Assembly: GCF_014192055.1 (NCBI RefSeq) | Contig: NZ_JACHXM010000003.1 | Location: forward strand, 62,001-126,000 | Length of the DNA: 64,000 bases | Direction: 5' to 3' | From: Halomonas organivorans | GTDB taxonomy: Bacteria > Pseudomonadota > Gammaproteobacteria > Pseudomonadales > Halomonadaceae | Shown: piece by piece, positions 36,236 to 45,347 of the stretch | Position numbering within the stretch: the first letter of the stretch is position 1 | How the letters are laid out: each line of letters starts with the position of its first letter | Position numbers and translations under genes: made by a program | Notes under the pieces: generated by a model | What the model was told of the DNA's origin: nothing | Database searches by the model: none | Seen by the model: the letters and a program-made list of their open reading frames with translations, nothing else

Positions 36236-37576
36236 ATGCTGGACAAGGTTCTCATCGCCAATCGCGGCGAGATCGCCCTGCGCATCCTGCGCGCCTGCAA
36301 GGAACTGGGCATTCGCACGGTCGCAGTACACTCCAAGGCCGACCGCGAGCTGATGCACGTGCGCCTGGCCGACGAGGCCGTATGCATCGGCCCCGCAGCC
36401 TCGGCACAGTCCTACCTCAATATCCCGGCGCTGATCAGCGCCGCCGAGGTGACCGATTCTAGCGCCATCCACCCCGGCTACGGCTTTCTCTCCGAGAACG
36501 CCGACTTCGCCGAGCAGGTAGAACGTTCCGGCTTCACCTTCATCGGCCCCAGGGCCGAGACGATTCGCCTGATGGGCGACAAGGTGAGCGCCATTGCTGC
36601 CATGAAGAAGGCCGGGGTGCCCACCGTCCCGGGCTCCAATGGCCCGCTGGGCGACGACGAGGGCGAGATACTCGCCACCGCGCGGCGGATCGGCTATCCG
36701 GTGATCATCAAGGCCGCCGCCGGCGGCGGCGGACGCGGCATGCGCGTGGTGCACGCCGAGGGCCACCTGCTCTCCGCGGTGACCGTGACCCGCACCGAGG
36801 CCCACTCGGCCTTCGGCGACGGCACCGTCTACATGGAGAAGTTCCTCGAGAAGCCGCGCCACGTCGAGGTGCAGGTACTGGCCGATGGCCAGGGTAACGC
36901 CATCCACCTCTATGACCGCGACTGCTCGCTGCAGCGCCGTCACCAGAAGGTGCTCGAAGAGGCGCCGGCCCCGGGTCTCGATCCGGACGCTCGCGCCCAG
37001 GTGCTCAAGGCGTGTACCGATGCCTGCATCGAGATCGGCTACCGCGGCGCCGGCACCTTCGAGTTCCTGTACGAGGACGGCCAGTTCTTCTTCATCGAGA
37101 TGAACACCCGGGTCCAGGTCGAGCACCCGGTCACCGAGATGGTGACCGGCGTCGACATCGTCCGCGAGCAGCTGCGCATCGCCTCCGGCCTGCCGCTGTC
37201 GATCACCCAGGACGAGGTCGAGCTCAACGGCCACGCCTTCGAGTGCCGCATCAACGCCGAGGATGCCAGGACCTTCATGCCCTCCCCGGGCAAGGTCACC
37301 CTCTACCACCCGCCGGGCGGGCTCGGCGTGCGCATGGACTCCCATGTCTATACCGGTTACTCGGTGCCGCCGCACTACGACTCGCTGATCGGCAAGCTGA
37401 TCACCTGGGGCGCCGACCGCGAGACCGCACTGACGCGCATGCGTAACGCCCTCGACGAGCTGCTGGTCGAAGGCATCAAGACCAACACCGACCTGCACAA
37501 GGACCTGGTCCGCGACGGCTATTTCCAGCAGGGCGGCGTGAACATCCACTACCTGGAGAAGAAGCTCGGACTCTGA
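36236..37576 (+). CDS. accC: Biotin carboxylase subunit of acetyl-CoA carboxylase
   Basis: AccC carboxylates biotin on AccB using ATP and bicarbonate. The 446-aa ATP-grasp enzyme has the N-terminal [20 protein letters not shown], the glycine loop [14 protein letters not shown], the metal and bicarbonate residues in GTFEFLYE and [16 protein letters not shown], and [12 protein letters not shown]. It is intact, unlike the short paralogue at 7823-8731. ATG 36236 gives the family's standard N-terminus. Confidence 0.98.
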   Translation: MLDKVLIANRGEIALRILRACKELGIRTVAVHSKADRELMHVRLADEAVCIGPAASAQSYLNIPALISAAEVTDSSAIHPGYGFLSENADFAEQVERSGFTFIGPRAETIRLMGDKVSAIAAMKKAGVPTVPGSNGPLGDDEGEILATARRIGYPVIIKAAAGGGGRGMRVVHAEGHLLSAVTVTRTEAHSAFGDGTVYMEKFLEKPRHVEVQVLADGQGNAIHLYDRDCSLQRRHQKVLEEAPAPGLDPDARAQVLKACTDACIEIGYRGAGTFEFLYEDGQFFFIEMNTRVQVEHPVTEMVTGVDIVREQLRIASGLPLSITQDEVELNGHAFECRINAEDARTFMPSPGKVTLYHPPGGLGVRMDSHVYTGYSVPPHYDSLIGKLITWGADRETALTRMRNALDELLVEGIKTNTDLHKDLVRDGYFQQGGVNIHYLEKKLGL

Positions 37577-37599
37577 GCCCAGCCGATACTCCTCCGGCG

Positions 37600-37620
37600 C
37601 GGGGCGGCATGGCCGCCCCG
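37600..37620 (+). terminator. Stem-loop after accC
   Basis: GGGGCGGC and GCCGCCCC pair around an ATG loop 24 nt after the accC stop, followed by a pyrimidine-rich stretch with several Ts. It would separate accBC from prmA, or only partly attenuate. Confidence 0.6.
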
Positions 37621-37655
37621 TCGTCGTTTCTTCACCCGACCTTCCTGGAGCCCCC

Positions 37656-38570
37656 ATGCCCTGGCTGCAACTCAAGGCGCGTATCGCCCCCGAACAGGCC
37701 GAGCTGCTCGAGGAGCTGCTGCTGGCCGAAGGCGCCACCGCCATTACCCTCCAGGACGCCGAGGACGACCCGCTGTTCGAGCCCGAGCGCGGCACCACCC
37801 CGCTGTGGGACGAGACCGTGCTGACCGGCCTCTACGACGACCTGGAGGGTCTGTCGGCGATGCTCGAACGCCTGGGCGCCGCCTGGGCCGAGGCCATGCC
37901 CGGCGAGCCCTGCCCCGAGATCGAGCACGAGCTGCTCGACGACCGGGACTGGGAGCGCGCCTGGATGGACGACTTCAAGCCCCTGCGCATGGGTCAGCGA
38001 CTATGGATCGTGCCCAGTTGGCACGAGGCGCCGGATCCCGAGGCGGTGAACCTGCTCCTCGACCCGGGACTGGCCTTCGGCACCGGCACCCACCCCACCA
38101 CGGCGCTTTGCCTGGCATGGCTCGACCGACTGGCCGTGGACGGCGAGCTTCAGGGCCGCCGCGTCCTCGACGTGGGCTGCGGCTCCGGCATCCTCGCCAT
38201 CGCCGGCCTCAGGCTCGGCGCCGACGCGGCGGTGGGCACCGACATCGATCCCCAGGCGCTCTCGGCCAGCCGCGACAACGCCGAGCGCAATGGCGTTGCG
38301 GAGCAAGCCTTTGCGCTGTACTACCCGGAACAGCTGGAGACCTCGGCACGCTTCCCGGTGGTGATCGCCAACATCCTGGCCGGCCCGCTGGTCGAGCTGG
38401 CCGACGAGATCGCCGCACGCGTCGCCCCGGGCGGCCGCCTGGCGCTGTCCGGCATCCTCGAGACCCAGGCCGAAGAGGTCCGCGAGGCCTACGAGGATCA
38501 AGGCCTGATCATGGACGAGCCCGACGTGCGCGAGGGCTGGGTGCGTCTCGACGGACGGCGTCCCGACTGA
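37656..38570 (+). CDS. prmA: Ribosomal protein L11 methyltransferase
   Basis: PrmA trimethylates several positions of ribosomal protein L11. The 304-aa protein has a small N-terminal substrate-recognition domain ([21 protein letters not shown]) and a Rossmann methyltransferase domain with [17 protein letters not shown], the SAM loop [19 protein letters not shown] and [11 protein letters not shown] (the NPP-like motif). AccC-PrmA adjacency is usual in gammaproteobacteria. Confidence 0.97.
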   Translation: MPWLQLKARIAPEQAELLEELLLAEGATAITLQDAEDDPLFEPERGTTPLWDETVLTGLYDDLEGLSAMLERLGAAWAEAMPGEPCPEIEHELLDDRDWERAWMDDFKPLRMGQRLWIVPSWHEAPDPEAVNLLLDPGLAFGTGTHPTTALCLAWLDRLAVDGELQGRRVLDVGCGSGILAIAGLRLGADAAVGTDIDPQALSASRDNAERNGVAEQAFALYYPEQLETSARFPVVIANILAGPLVELADEIAARVAPGGRLALSGILETQAEEVREAYEDQGLIMDEPDVREGWVRLDGRRPD

Positions 38571-38587
38571 TACCCGCGAAGACTACC

Positions 38588-38616
38588 TTCACCCAGGCCA
38601 TCGGGGGGCGTATGAT
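38588..38616 (+). promoter_or_regulatory. Sigma70-like promoter for dusB-fis
   Basis: TTCACC and TATGAT are separated by 17 nt. The predicted transcript start near 38623 lies after the upstream in-frame ATG at 38617, which supports ATG 38647 as the dusB start. Confidence 0.6.
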
Positions 38617-38646
38617 ATGTCCCCCTTCGAACCATCGACGCTGATC

Positions 38647-39705
38647 ATGTCCGACTCACGCCCCCTGCCACGCATCGGTCGCCATGCCCTGCCCAACCGG
38701 GTCATCCTGGCGCCCATGGCCGGTGTCACCGACCGTCCCTTCCGTGCGCTCTGTCGCCGGCTCGGCGCCGGACTGGTAGTGGGCGAGATGGTGACCTCGG
38801 ACCCCAACCTGTGGCACACCCGCAAGTCTCGGCTGCGCATGGACCATCGCGGCGAACCCGGCCCCCGCGCCGTGCAGATCGCTGGCGGCGACGCCGAGAT
38901 GCTCGCCGAGGCGGCGCGACTCAACGCCGAGATGGGCGCCGAGATCATCGACATCAACATGGGCTGCCCGGCCAAGAAGGTCTGCAACAAGGCCGCCGGT
39001 TCTGCGCTGCTGCGCGACGAGGCGCTGGTCGCCGACATTCTCGGCTCGGTGGTCGCCGCGGTAGACGTACCGGTGACGCTGAAGATCCGTACCGGCTGGT
39101 GCGCCGACAGTAACAATGGCGTGCGAGTGGCGCGTCTGGCCGAAGCCGCCGGCATCCAGGCGCTGGCCGTACACGGTCGCCATCGCCAACAGCGCTACGG
39201 CGGCGAGGCGGAATACGACACCATCGCCGCCATCAAGGCCGCCGTGTCGTTGCCGGTGTTCGCCAACGGCGATATCGATTCGCCCGAGAAGGCTCGCCGG
39301 GTCCTCGACTATACTGGGGCGGATGCGGTAATGATCGGCCGCGGCGCCCAGGGCAATCCCTGGATCTTTCGCGAGATCGACCACTACCTGCGGCATGGCC
39401 GGCGCCTGGCGCCCCCCGATGCCACCGAGCGCGCGGCGGTGCTGCACGGCCACCTGAAGGCCCTGCACGACTTCTACGGTGAGCACATGGGCGTGCGCAT
39501 TGCCCGCAAGCATCTCGGCTGGTACCTCGCCGGCGATGCCCGCTTCGACGACGACGGGCGCCGCACGCTACGTGCCACCTTCAATGGCCTGGACAGCGCC
39601 GCTGACCAGAGCCGCTTCATCGACGAACTCTTTCGTCATGGCTCCGCCGCGGCTCCCGACCGCGTTGCCCGGGTCATGACGCCGGACGGAACCTGTGCCG
39701 CATGA
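38647..39705 (+). CDS. dusB: tRNA-dihydrouridine synthase B
   Basis: DusB reduces uridine 17 in the tRNA D-loop using FMN and NADPH. The 352-aa TIM-barrel protein begins RIGRHALPNRVILAPMAGVTDRPFR. The catalytic cysteine is in NMGCPAKKVCNKAAGSALL, and FANGDIDSPEKA and GRGAQGNPWIF complete the flavin site. The dusB-fis pair with a 4-nt overlap is the same as in E. coli, where the first gene sets fis mRNA levels. Confidence 0.96.
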   Translation: MSDSRPLPRIGRHALPNRVILAPMAGVTDRPFRALCRRLGAGLVVGEMVTSDPNLWHTRKSRLRMDHRGEPGPRAVQIAGGDAEMLAEAARLNAEMGAEIIDINMGCPAKKVCNKAAGSALLRDEALVADILGSVVAAVDVPVTLKIRTGWCADSNNGVRVARLAEAAGIQALAVHGRHRQQRYGGEAEYDTIAAIKAAVSLPVFANGDIDSPEKARRVLDYTGADAVMIGRGAQGNPWIFREIDHYLRHGRRLAPPDATERAAVLHGHLKALHDFYGEHMGVRIARKHLGWYLAGDARFDDDGRRTLRATFNGLDSAADQSRFIDELFRHGSAAAPDRVARVMTPDGTCAA

Positions 39706-40040
39706 CCAGCAGCCAAGCCTTTGACCATGATCCCGCGCTGACCGAGCTGGACGCCCACGCCTCCCGGGCCCTCGCCGAGTCCACCGATGGCGCCGCTCCG
39801 CGCCCGCACAGCGACATGCCCCTGCGTGAGGCCGTCGAGGCCTCCATGCGTCGCTACTTCGACCATCTCGACGGAGGCGACGTCACCGACCTCCATGCCA
39901 TGGTGATGGCCGAGGTCGAGGCACCGCTGCTCGCCGCCGTGCTCGAGCACGCCCAGGGCAACCAGACCCGGGCCGCCGAAATGCTCGGCCTCAACCGCGG
40001 CACCTTGCGCAAGAAGCTCAAGCACTATGGTCTGATCTGA
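39702..40040 (+). CDS. fis: DNA-binding protein Fis
   Basis: Fis is a nucleoid protein bending DNA at rRNA promoters and recombination sites. The 112-aa sequence keeps the C-terminal helix-turn-helix GNQTRAAEMLGLNRGTLRKKLKHYGL and the dimer core LREAVEASMRRYFDHL. The N-terminal 35 residues are longer and less conserved than in E. coli (98 aa), which affects the beta-hairpin used for Hin/Gin contacts. Its ATG overlaps the dusB stop. Confidence 0.96.
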   Translation: MTSSQAFDHDPALTELDAHASRALAESTDGAAPRPHSDMPLREAVEASMRRYFDHLDGGDVTDLHAMVMAEVEAPLLAAVLEHAQGNQTRAAEMLGLNRGTLRKKLKHYGLI

Positions 40041-40046
40041 TTCCCC

Positions 40047-40072
40047 GCGAGGGCGCCGACGAGCGCCCTCGC
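40047..40072 (+). terminator. Stem-loop after fis
   Basis: GCGAGGGCGC and GCGCCCTCGC form a 10-bp stem with a 6-nt loop 7 nt after the fis stop, followed by CTGCTTTGC. It separates dusB-fis from purH. Confidence 0.65.
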
Positions 40073-40118
40073 CTGCTTTGCGTCTTCCTCTTACCATGCC
40101 CGCAACAGAGTGACCCCC

Positions 40119-41693
40119 ATGTCCCAAGCTTCCACCACCCCGGTCCGCCGCGCCCTGATCAGCGTGTCCGACAAGACCGGCATCGTCGACTTCGCCCGCG
40201 GCCTCAGCGCACAGGGCGTCGAACTGCTCTCTACCGGCGGCACCTTCCGCCTGCTGCAGGAGAACGGCGTTCCGGTCACCGAGGTATCCGAGCATACCGG
40301 CTTCCCCGAGATCATGGACGGCCGGGTCAAGACCCTGCATCCGAAGATCCACGGCGGCATCCTCGGGCGTCGCGGACAGGACGACGCGGTGATGGCCGAA
40401 CACGGCATCGCCCCCATCGACATGGTGGTGGTCAACCTCTACCCGTTCTCGGCCACGGTGGCGCGCCCCGACTGCACCCTCGAGGACGCCATCGAGAACA
40501 TCGATATCGGCGGCCCGACCATGGTTCGCGCCTGCGCCAAGAACCACGCCTACACCACCATCGTGGTGGACGCCGGCGACTATGCGCGGGTGCTGGAGGA
40601 GGTCAGCCAGGGCGGCATGCAGCAGGCCACTCGCTTCGACCTGGCGGTCAAGGCCTTCGAGCATACCGCCGGCTATGACGCCGCGATCGCCGACTATCTC
40701 GGCCAGCGCGTCCCGGGCGGCGAGGACGGCTTTCCGCGCACCTACAACCTGCAGTTCGTCAAGAAGCAGGCCATGCGCTACGGCGAGAACCCGCACCAGT
40801 CCGCGGCCTTCTACGTCGAGCCTGACTGCAAGGAGCCAAGCGTCTCCACCGCCGAAACCCTGCAGGGCAAGCCGCTGTCGTTCAACAACGTGGCCGACAC
40901 CGACTCCGCCCTGGAGTGCGTCAAGACCTTCACCGACACCGCCTGCGTCATCGTCAAGCACGCCAACCCCTGCGGCGTGGCAGTGGGCGCGACCCTGATG
41001 GAGGCCTACGACAAGGCCTTCGCCACCGACCCCACCAGCGCCTTCGGCGGCATCATCGCCTTCAACCGGGCGCTGGACGCCGAGACCGCCCGAGCCATCA
41101 TCGACCGCCAGTTCGTCGAAGTGATCATCGCACCGGGCGTCGAGGCCGAGGCCCGCGAGATCGTCGCCGAGAAGAAGAACGTGCGGCTGCTCGACATCGG
41201 CGCCCACTGGCCCGGCGAACGCGAGCACGCCCATGACTTCAAGCGCGTCACCGGCGGCCTGCTGGTTCAGGACCGCGACCTGGGCATGGTCGGGCGCGAC
41301 GAGCTGACCGTGGTCACCGAACGCGTGCCCACCGAGCAGGAGATGCGCGACCTGGCCTTCGCCTGGAAGGTCGGCAAGTACGTCAAGTCCAACGCCATCG
41401 TCTACGCCAAGAACGGCCAGACCATCGGCGTCGGCGCCGGCCAGATGAGCCGGGTCTACTCGGCCAAGATCGCCGGCATCAAGGCCGCCGACGAGGGGCT
41501 CTCGGTGCCCGGCTCGGTGATGGCCAGCGATGCCTTCTTCCCCTTCCGTGACGGCATCGACGCCGCCGCCAAGGCCGGCATCACCGCGGTGATCCAGCCC
41601 GGCGGCTCCATGCGCGACCAGGAAGTGATCGACGCCGCCAACGAGGCCGGCATTGCCATGGTGTTTACCGGCATGCGCCACTTCAGGCACTGA
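40119..41693 (+). CDS. purH: Bifunctional AICAR formyltransferase/IMP cyclohydrolase
   Basis: PurH performs the last two steps of IMP synthesis. The 524-aa protein has an N-terminal MGS-like cyclohydrolase domain ([36 protein letters not shown]) and a C-terminal transformylase domain with [13 protein letters not shown] and [11 protein letters not shown], in which Lys-His act in catalysis. ATG 40119 is preferred to GTG 40110. The following 140 nt contain palindrome copy 2 and a terminator. Confidence 0.98.
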   Translation: MSQASTTPVRRALISVSDKTGIVDFARGLSAQGVELLSTGGTFRLLQENGVPVTEVSEHTGFPEIMDGRVKTLHPKIHGGILGRRGQDDAVMAEHGIAPIDMVVVNLYPFSATVARPDCTLEDAIENIDIGGPTMVRACAKNHAYTTIVVDAGDYARVLEEVSQGGMQQATRFDLAVKAFEHTAGYDAAIADYLGQRVPGGEDGFPRTYNLQFVKKQAMRYGENPHQSAAFYVEPDCKEPSVSTAETLQGKPLSFNNVADTDSALECVKTFTDTACVIVKHANPCGVAVGATLMEAYDKAFATDPTSAFGGIIAFNRALDAETARAIIDRQFVEVIIAPGVEAEAREIVAEKKNVRLLDIGAHWPGEREHAHDFKRVTGGLLVQDRDLGMVGRDELTVVTERVPTEQEMRDLAFAWKVGKYVKSNAIVYAKNGQTIGVGAGQMSRVYSAKIAGIKAADEGLSVPGSVMASDAFFPFRDGIDAAAKAGITAVIQPGGSMRDQEVIDAANEAGIAMVFTGMRHFRH

Positions 41694-41697
41694 GCGG

Positions 41698-41830
41698 AGG
41701 GGAAAACGCTGGAACTCGACCACGCGTCGTTGAAAAGCGGCATCAAGATGCTCATTTGCAACAGCAAACTCCGCTTTCGCGCCGATGTTCGCCTAGCCTG
41801 ACCATCGTCCAGCCGTTTTCTCGAGTAGCG
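41698..41830. repeat. Imperfect palindrome, copy 2
   Basis: GAAAACGCTGGA and TCCAGCCGTTTTC form the outer arms. GAAAAGCGGC pairs with the CGCTTTCGCGCC region, and the centre is CTCATTTGC-AACA-GCAAACTCCG. The centre matches that of the palindrome at 33301-33448 (CTCATTTAC...GTAAACTCCG), but the arm sequences differ, as in a repeat family that preserves structure more than sequence. Confidence 0.7.
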
Positions 41831-41836
41831 CAAAAG

Positions 41837-41870
41837 AAACACCCCGCCGAGCATGCTCGGCGGGGTGTTT
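41837..41870. terminator. Bidirectional terminator between purH and gabD-like gene
   Basis: AAACACCCCGCCGAG and its exact complement form a 15-bp stem around CATG, followed by TTCTT on the plus strand and by A-rich/T-rich edges on both strands. Confidence 0.9.
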
Positions 41871-41876
41871 TTCTTC

Positions 41877-41920
41877 CCGCTTCCAGCCGCGAAGCGGCGC
41901 TCTTCAAGCGTCCAGCTTTA
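41877..41920. repeat. Mosaic-repeat remnant, copy D
   Basis: One GCCGC-GAA-GCGGC mini-hairpin is flanked by TTCCAG and TCTTCAAG spacers. It ends in CCAGCTTTA, where TTA is the stop codon of the gabD-like gene on the minus strand. No core or heptamer array is present. Confidence 0.65.
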
Positions 41921-43378
41921 GGCCCCGAGATCGATACACAGGTACTTGGTCTCGAGGAACTCCTCGATGCCCTGGTGGCCGCCTTCGCGTCCGAGCCCCG
42001 AGGCCTTGACGCCGCCGAAGGGCGCTGCGGCGTTGGAGATGAGGCCGGTGTTGATGCCCACCATGCCATATTCCAGGGCATCGGCGACGCGCCATACACG
42101 GCCCAGGTCGCGGGAATAGAAGTAGGAGGCCAGGCCGTACTCGGTATCGTTGGCCATGCGCACGGCGTCTTCCTCGTCCTCGAAGGGGAATACCGCGGCC
42201 AGCGGCCCGAAGGTTTCTTCTCCTGCCACCTTCATGGTGTCGTTGGCATTGCTGATCAGCGTCGGCGTGAAGAAGTTGCCGCCCAGCGGATGGGGATGCC
42301 CGCCCAGCAGCAGCTCGGCGCCGTGATCCACCGCATCCTGAACGTGCTCGGAGACCTTGTTCACCGCCTTGTCGTCGATCAACGGGCCAATGTTGATACC
42401 GCTCTCGGTGCCATTGCCCACCTTGAGCTCGCTGTTCATCGCCACCGCCAGCTTCTCGCAGAAGGCGTTGACCACGCTGGACTGCACCAGGAAACGATTG
42501 GTGCACACGCAGGTCTGGCCGGCATTGCGGAACTTGGCGGCCATGGCCCCTTCCACGGCGGCGTCGAGGTCGGCATCCTCGAAGACGATGAAAGGCGCGT
42601 TGCCGCCGAGCTCCAGCGAGATCTTCTGCACGTGACGCGAGGCCTGGCTCATCAGCTCGCGGCCCACCTCGGTGGAGCCAGTGAAGGTGATCTTGCGCAC
42701 CAGGGGAGATTCGGTGAGCGCGGCGGCGATCTCGGCGGCGCGGCCCGGCACCACGTTGAACACCCCGCGCGGCACGCCGGCACGCTCGGCCAGCAGCGCC
42801 AGGGCAGTGGCAGAGAACGGCGTCTGGCTGGCCGGCTTGACCACAATGGTGCAGCCCGCCGCCAGGGCGGCGCCGGCCTTGCGGGTGATCATCGCGGCGG
42901 GGAAGTTCCAAGGCGTGATGGCGCCGACCACGCCGACCGGCTGCTTGGTCACGACGATGCGCTGGTGGGACTTGGCGGCGGGAACCGTCTCGCCGTAGAC
43001 TCGCCGCGCCTCTTCGGCGAACCAGCGCAGGAAGCTCGCCGCGTAGGCGATCTCGCCGGCGGCCTCCGCCAGCGGCTTGCCCTGCTCGTGAGTCATGATC
43101 ATGGCCAGGTCGTCCTGATGCTCGAGCATCAGGTCGTGCCATTTCATCAGGATGTCGGCCCGCTCCTGAGCGGTCAGCGCCCGCCAGGCCGGCAACGCGG
43201 CATCGGCGGCGTCGATGGCGCGCTCGGTTTCGGCGCGGCCCAGCCGAGGCACGTTGCCCATCGTCTCGCCGGTGGCCGGATTGATCACATCGATCTGCTC
43301 GCCGCTATCGGCGGCGACCCAGCTGCCGTCGATATAGGCGAACGGACAATAGAGCTGGGTTTCCTTCAGGGATTCCAT
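41918..43378 (-). CDS. gabD: Succinate-semialdehyde dehydrogenase-like aldehyde dehydrogenase
   Basis: This 486-aa NAD(P)-dependent aldehyde dehydrogenase has the cofactor motif ITPWNFPAAMITRK, the glutamate in SLELGGNAPFIVF and the catalytic cysteine in FRNAGQTCVCTNR. GQTCVCTNR and the AFGG-like C-terminus AAAPFGGVKASGLGREGG are typical of GabD, which oxidises succinate semialdehyde to succinate in GABA breakdown. No gabT is adjacent, so glutarate semialdehyde or another substrate is possible. ATG 43378 has AGGAG 6 nt upstream. Confidence 0.85.
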   Translation of the reverse strand: MESLKETQLYCPFAYIDGSWVAADSGEQIDVINPATGETMGNVPRLGRAETERAIDAADAALPAWRALTAQERADILMKWHDLMLEHQDDLAMIMTHEQGKPLAEAAGEIAYAASFLRWFAEEARRVYGETVPAAKSHQRIVVTKQPVGVVGAITPWNFPAAMITRKAGAALAAGCTIVVKPASQTPFSATALALLAERAGVPRGVFNVVPGRAAEIAAALTESPLVRKITFTGSTEVGRELMSQASRHVQKISLELGGNAPFIVFEDADLDAAVEGAMAAKFRNAGQTCVCTNRFLVQSSVVNAFCEKLAVAMNSELKVGNGTESGINIGPLIDDKAVNKVSEHVQDAVDHGAELLLGGHPHPLGGNFFTPTLISNANDTMKVAGEETFGPLAAVFPFEDEEDAVRMANDTEYGLASYFYSRDLGRVWRVADALEYGMVGINTGLISNAAAPFGGVKASGLGREGGHQGIEEFLETKYLCIDLGA

Positions 43379-43474
43379 GGTCGACTCCTGGCGTGTGGGC
43401 AAACTTCATGAGGGATGCTCCTCATGCTAAGCGCAAGCCCCCCGACACGCCAACCGCTCATGCGCGCACGACCT

Positions 43475-43885
43475 TCAGCTTCCGCGGCGCGCCTCGCGAG
43501 AATCGGACAGGGTGATCGACACCGAGTCGGCAAAGCGCAGGGCGTGAGGCTTGTCGATCTCCACCTGGGCGGCCAGCACCTGGTCGAAGCTCATGATCAG
43601 GTCGAGCACCTCACGAGTCATGCGTTCGAGCAGCAGGAAGCGGTTATCCTCGACGTGAGCGATCACCTGCTTGGTGATGGTGCGGTAGTTCAGCGCCTCC
43701 TCTATGTGGTTGAAGGCCACGGCCTTGTCGGCGCGATAGCGAATCACCGCATTGATCACCACATCCTGACGGTTCTGGATCTCTTCGTCCTTGATCCCGA
43801 TATGCGTTCTCAGGCGCAGGTCCTTGATACGGATCGTCGCCAGATCATGGTCGAGATGTTCGTCGCCCAGCGCATGCAATGGCAT
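43475..43885 (-). CDS. folX: Dihydroneopterin triphosphate 2'-epimerase
   Basis: FolX epimerises 7,8-dihydroneopterin triphosphate to the monapterin form. The 136-aa protein matches FolX more than Fol[29 protein letters not shown], the ALNYRT loop and the C-terminal [20 protein letters not shown] are nearly as in E. coli FolX. It follows folE by 11 nt, so the pair probably makes tetrahydromonapterin precursor. FolM, the reductase of that route, is not in the window. Confidence 0.93.
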   Translation of the reverse strand: MPLHALGDEHLDHDLATIRIKDLRLRTHIGIKDEEIQNRQDVVINAVIRYRADKAVAFNHIEEALNYRTITKQVIAHVEDNRFLLLERMTREVLDLIMSFDQVLAAQVEIDKPHALRFADSVSITLSDSREARRGS

Positions 43886-43896
43886 GTCGGTCTCCT

Positions 43897-44454
43897 TCAG
43901 CGGCCATGGACCAGGGTAAGGAACTCCTGGCGGGTACTCTGGTGCTCGCGGAAGGCACCGAGCATCACCGAAGAGGTCATGCTGGAGTTCTGCTTCTCGA
44001 CGCCGCGCATCATCATGCACAGGTGGCGCGCCTCGATGACCACCGCCACGCCGCGGGCCTCGGTCACCTGCTGCACCGCCTCGGCGATCTGACGGGTCAG
44101 GTTCTCCTGGATCTGCATGCGTCGCGCATACATGTCGACGATCCGCGCGAACTTGGACAGGCCCAGCACCTTGCCTCGCGGCAGGTAGGCGATATGGCAT
44201 TTACCGATGAACGGCAGCAGGTGGTGTTCACACATCGAGTAGAGCTCGATGTCTTTCACCAGCACCATTTCATCGGTATCCGAGGCGAACACCGCCCCGT
44301 TGACGATCTCCTCGAGGGACTGGTGATAGCCATGGTTGAGGAATTGCATGGCCTTGGCGGCCCGCTTGGGGGTATCGCGCAGCCCCTCACGCTCGGGGTC
44401 CTCTCCCAGTTCCTCGATGATGTGGCGATAGTGCTCGGCGAGATGTTCGGTCAT
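43897..44454 (-). CDS. folE: GTP cyclohydrolase I
   Basis: FolE opens GTP to give 7,8-dihydroneopterin triphosphate. The 185-aa zinc enzyme has the ligands in [20 protein letters not shown] and [18 protein letters not shown]. Catalytic His residues are in the same segments. It is the first gene of folE-folX. About 100 nt upstream lies a TGTACA-N12-TGCATA motif in an AT-rich stretch unlike its surroundings. Confidence 0.97.
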   Translation of the reverse strand: MTEHLAEHYRHIIEELGEDPEREGLRDTPKRAAKAMQFLNHGYHQSLEEIVNGAVFASDTDEMVLVKDIELYSMCEHHLLPFIGKCHIAYLPRGKVLGLSKFARIVDMYARRMQIQENLTRQIAEAVQQVTEARGVAVVIEARHLCMMMRGVEKQNSSMTSSVMLGAFREHQSTRQEFLTLVHGR

Positions 44455-44538
44455 GGTCAGGTTCCATGCAGAGTCGTCGTTGTGGCGGTGCGACGGCGCG
44501 GGTCAGGGCACGCACCTTTATGCATTCTATACGTAACT

Positions 44539-44562
44539 TATGCAAAATCCCGTATTTGTACA
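44539..44562 (-). promoter_or_regulatory. Candidate LitR/MerR-type site upstream of folE
   Basis: On the minus strand the site reads TGTACA-N12-TGCATA, one mismatch from the T(G/A)TACA-N12-TGTA(C/T)A motif I recall for class II LitR photoreceptor regulators of pseudomonads. It is embedded in a longer partial palindrome (GTAT-TTGTACAA-GATAC) and an AT-rich region. The remainder of 44455-44753 shows no gene. Confidence 0.4.
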
Positions 44563-44753
44563 AGATACAGGATCAAAGAGGCCCTGATTCTATCGCAAGC
44601 CGCCGCCCGACGCAGTGCCATGCCGCGCTCACGCTGTTCGGCAGCGACAGAATACCGCGCAGCGCCTCCCTGCCGGTCGACCGCCGCGGCCCCATCATGT
44701 GATAGAGTGGCCGCAACGTCCGCCACCCCAACAGACACCTGCCGAACGCCAAC

Positions 44754-45281
44754 ATGATCAAGACTGCGCGCCTGCTGCTGGCGACCTCACTGTTGCTGCC
44801 GAGCCTGGCATTGGGCGATACCCTGTCCCTGCCCGCCGACGCTCGGGTGGAGATGGCACTGGTCGACGACCTGCTCCTCGACGCCGAAACACCGAGCCGT
44901 CACGACGTGGTGATGCATCCTGTCCAGGGCGACAAGGGAAGCCATCACCTGCCCGACTATTGCGTGGTGACCGGAGATGCCCGGCGCGAAGGCCAGCGCA
45001 TCCACATCACCACCCATGCCCTGACCTGCATCGAGGCCCAGGGCGGCGAAAGCGCCATCTTCACCGGCGAGCTCACCGCCGGCGCCTACGACGAGGACGG
45101 CGACTTCGGCATCGCCGCCTGCCAGGACGGCCGTTGCCGGCTGACGCCGGACGACACCTTCCTGCTGACCCTCACCCGCCCATTGAGCGTGGAGCAGCAG
45201 GCCAATCCCTCGGCGGAGATCAACGAGCGCCGCCGCCAGCACGGCGAACCGGCCCCGGAGGAGAACGCCGCCGGACAGTGA
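44754..45281 (+). CDS. Secreted hypothetical protein with four cysteines
   Basis: This 175-aa protein has a classical signal peptide (TARLLLATSLLLPSLALG, cleaved near residue 21). The mature part is rich in short beta-like segments and has four cysteines (DYCVVTG, LTCIEA, AACQD, GRCRL) that could form two disulfides in the periplasm. The C-terminal 35 residues are Gln/Glu/Pro-rich and probably disordered. I do not recognise a family. It stands alone between folE and srkA, the latter convergent. Confidence 0.65.
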   Translation: MIKTARLLLATSLLLPSLALGDTLSLPADARVEMALVDDLLLDAETPSRHDVVMHPVQGDKGSHHLPDYCVVTGDARREGQRIHITTHALTCIEAQGGESAIFTGELTAGAYDEDGDFGIAACQDGRCRLTPDDTFLLTLTRPLSVEQQANPSAEINERRRQHGEPAPEENAAGQ

Positions 45282-45295
45282 TGCCCCCGGCGCCC

Positions 45296-45334
45296 TGCAA
45301 CGATCCCGAGAACGTCCCCGGGCGGAGCGTTGCA
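45296..45334. terminator. Stem-loop between hypothetical gene and srkA
   Basis: TGCAACG and CGTTGCA enclose an inner CCCG/CGGG pairing, followed by ACTTTCTTG on the plus strand. It lies in the convergent interval, so it can end either transcript. Confidence 0.45.
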
Positions 45335-45347
45335 ACTTTCTTGCCGC

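Noticed and set aside
39636..41723. A 695-aa minus-strand frame over purH and fis
   Set aside because: It is antisense to purH, with Gly/Val/Asp-rich low-complexity composition typical of shadow frames.
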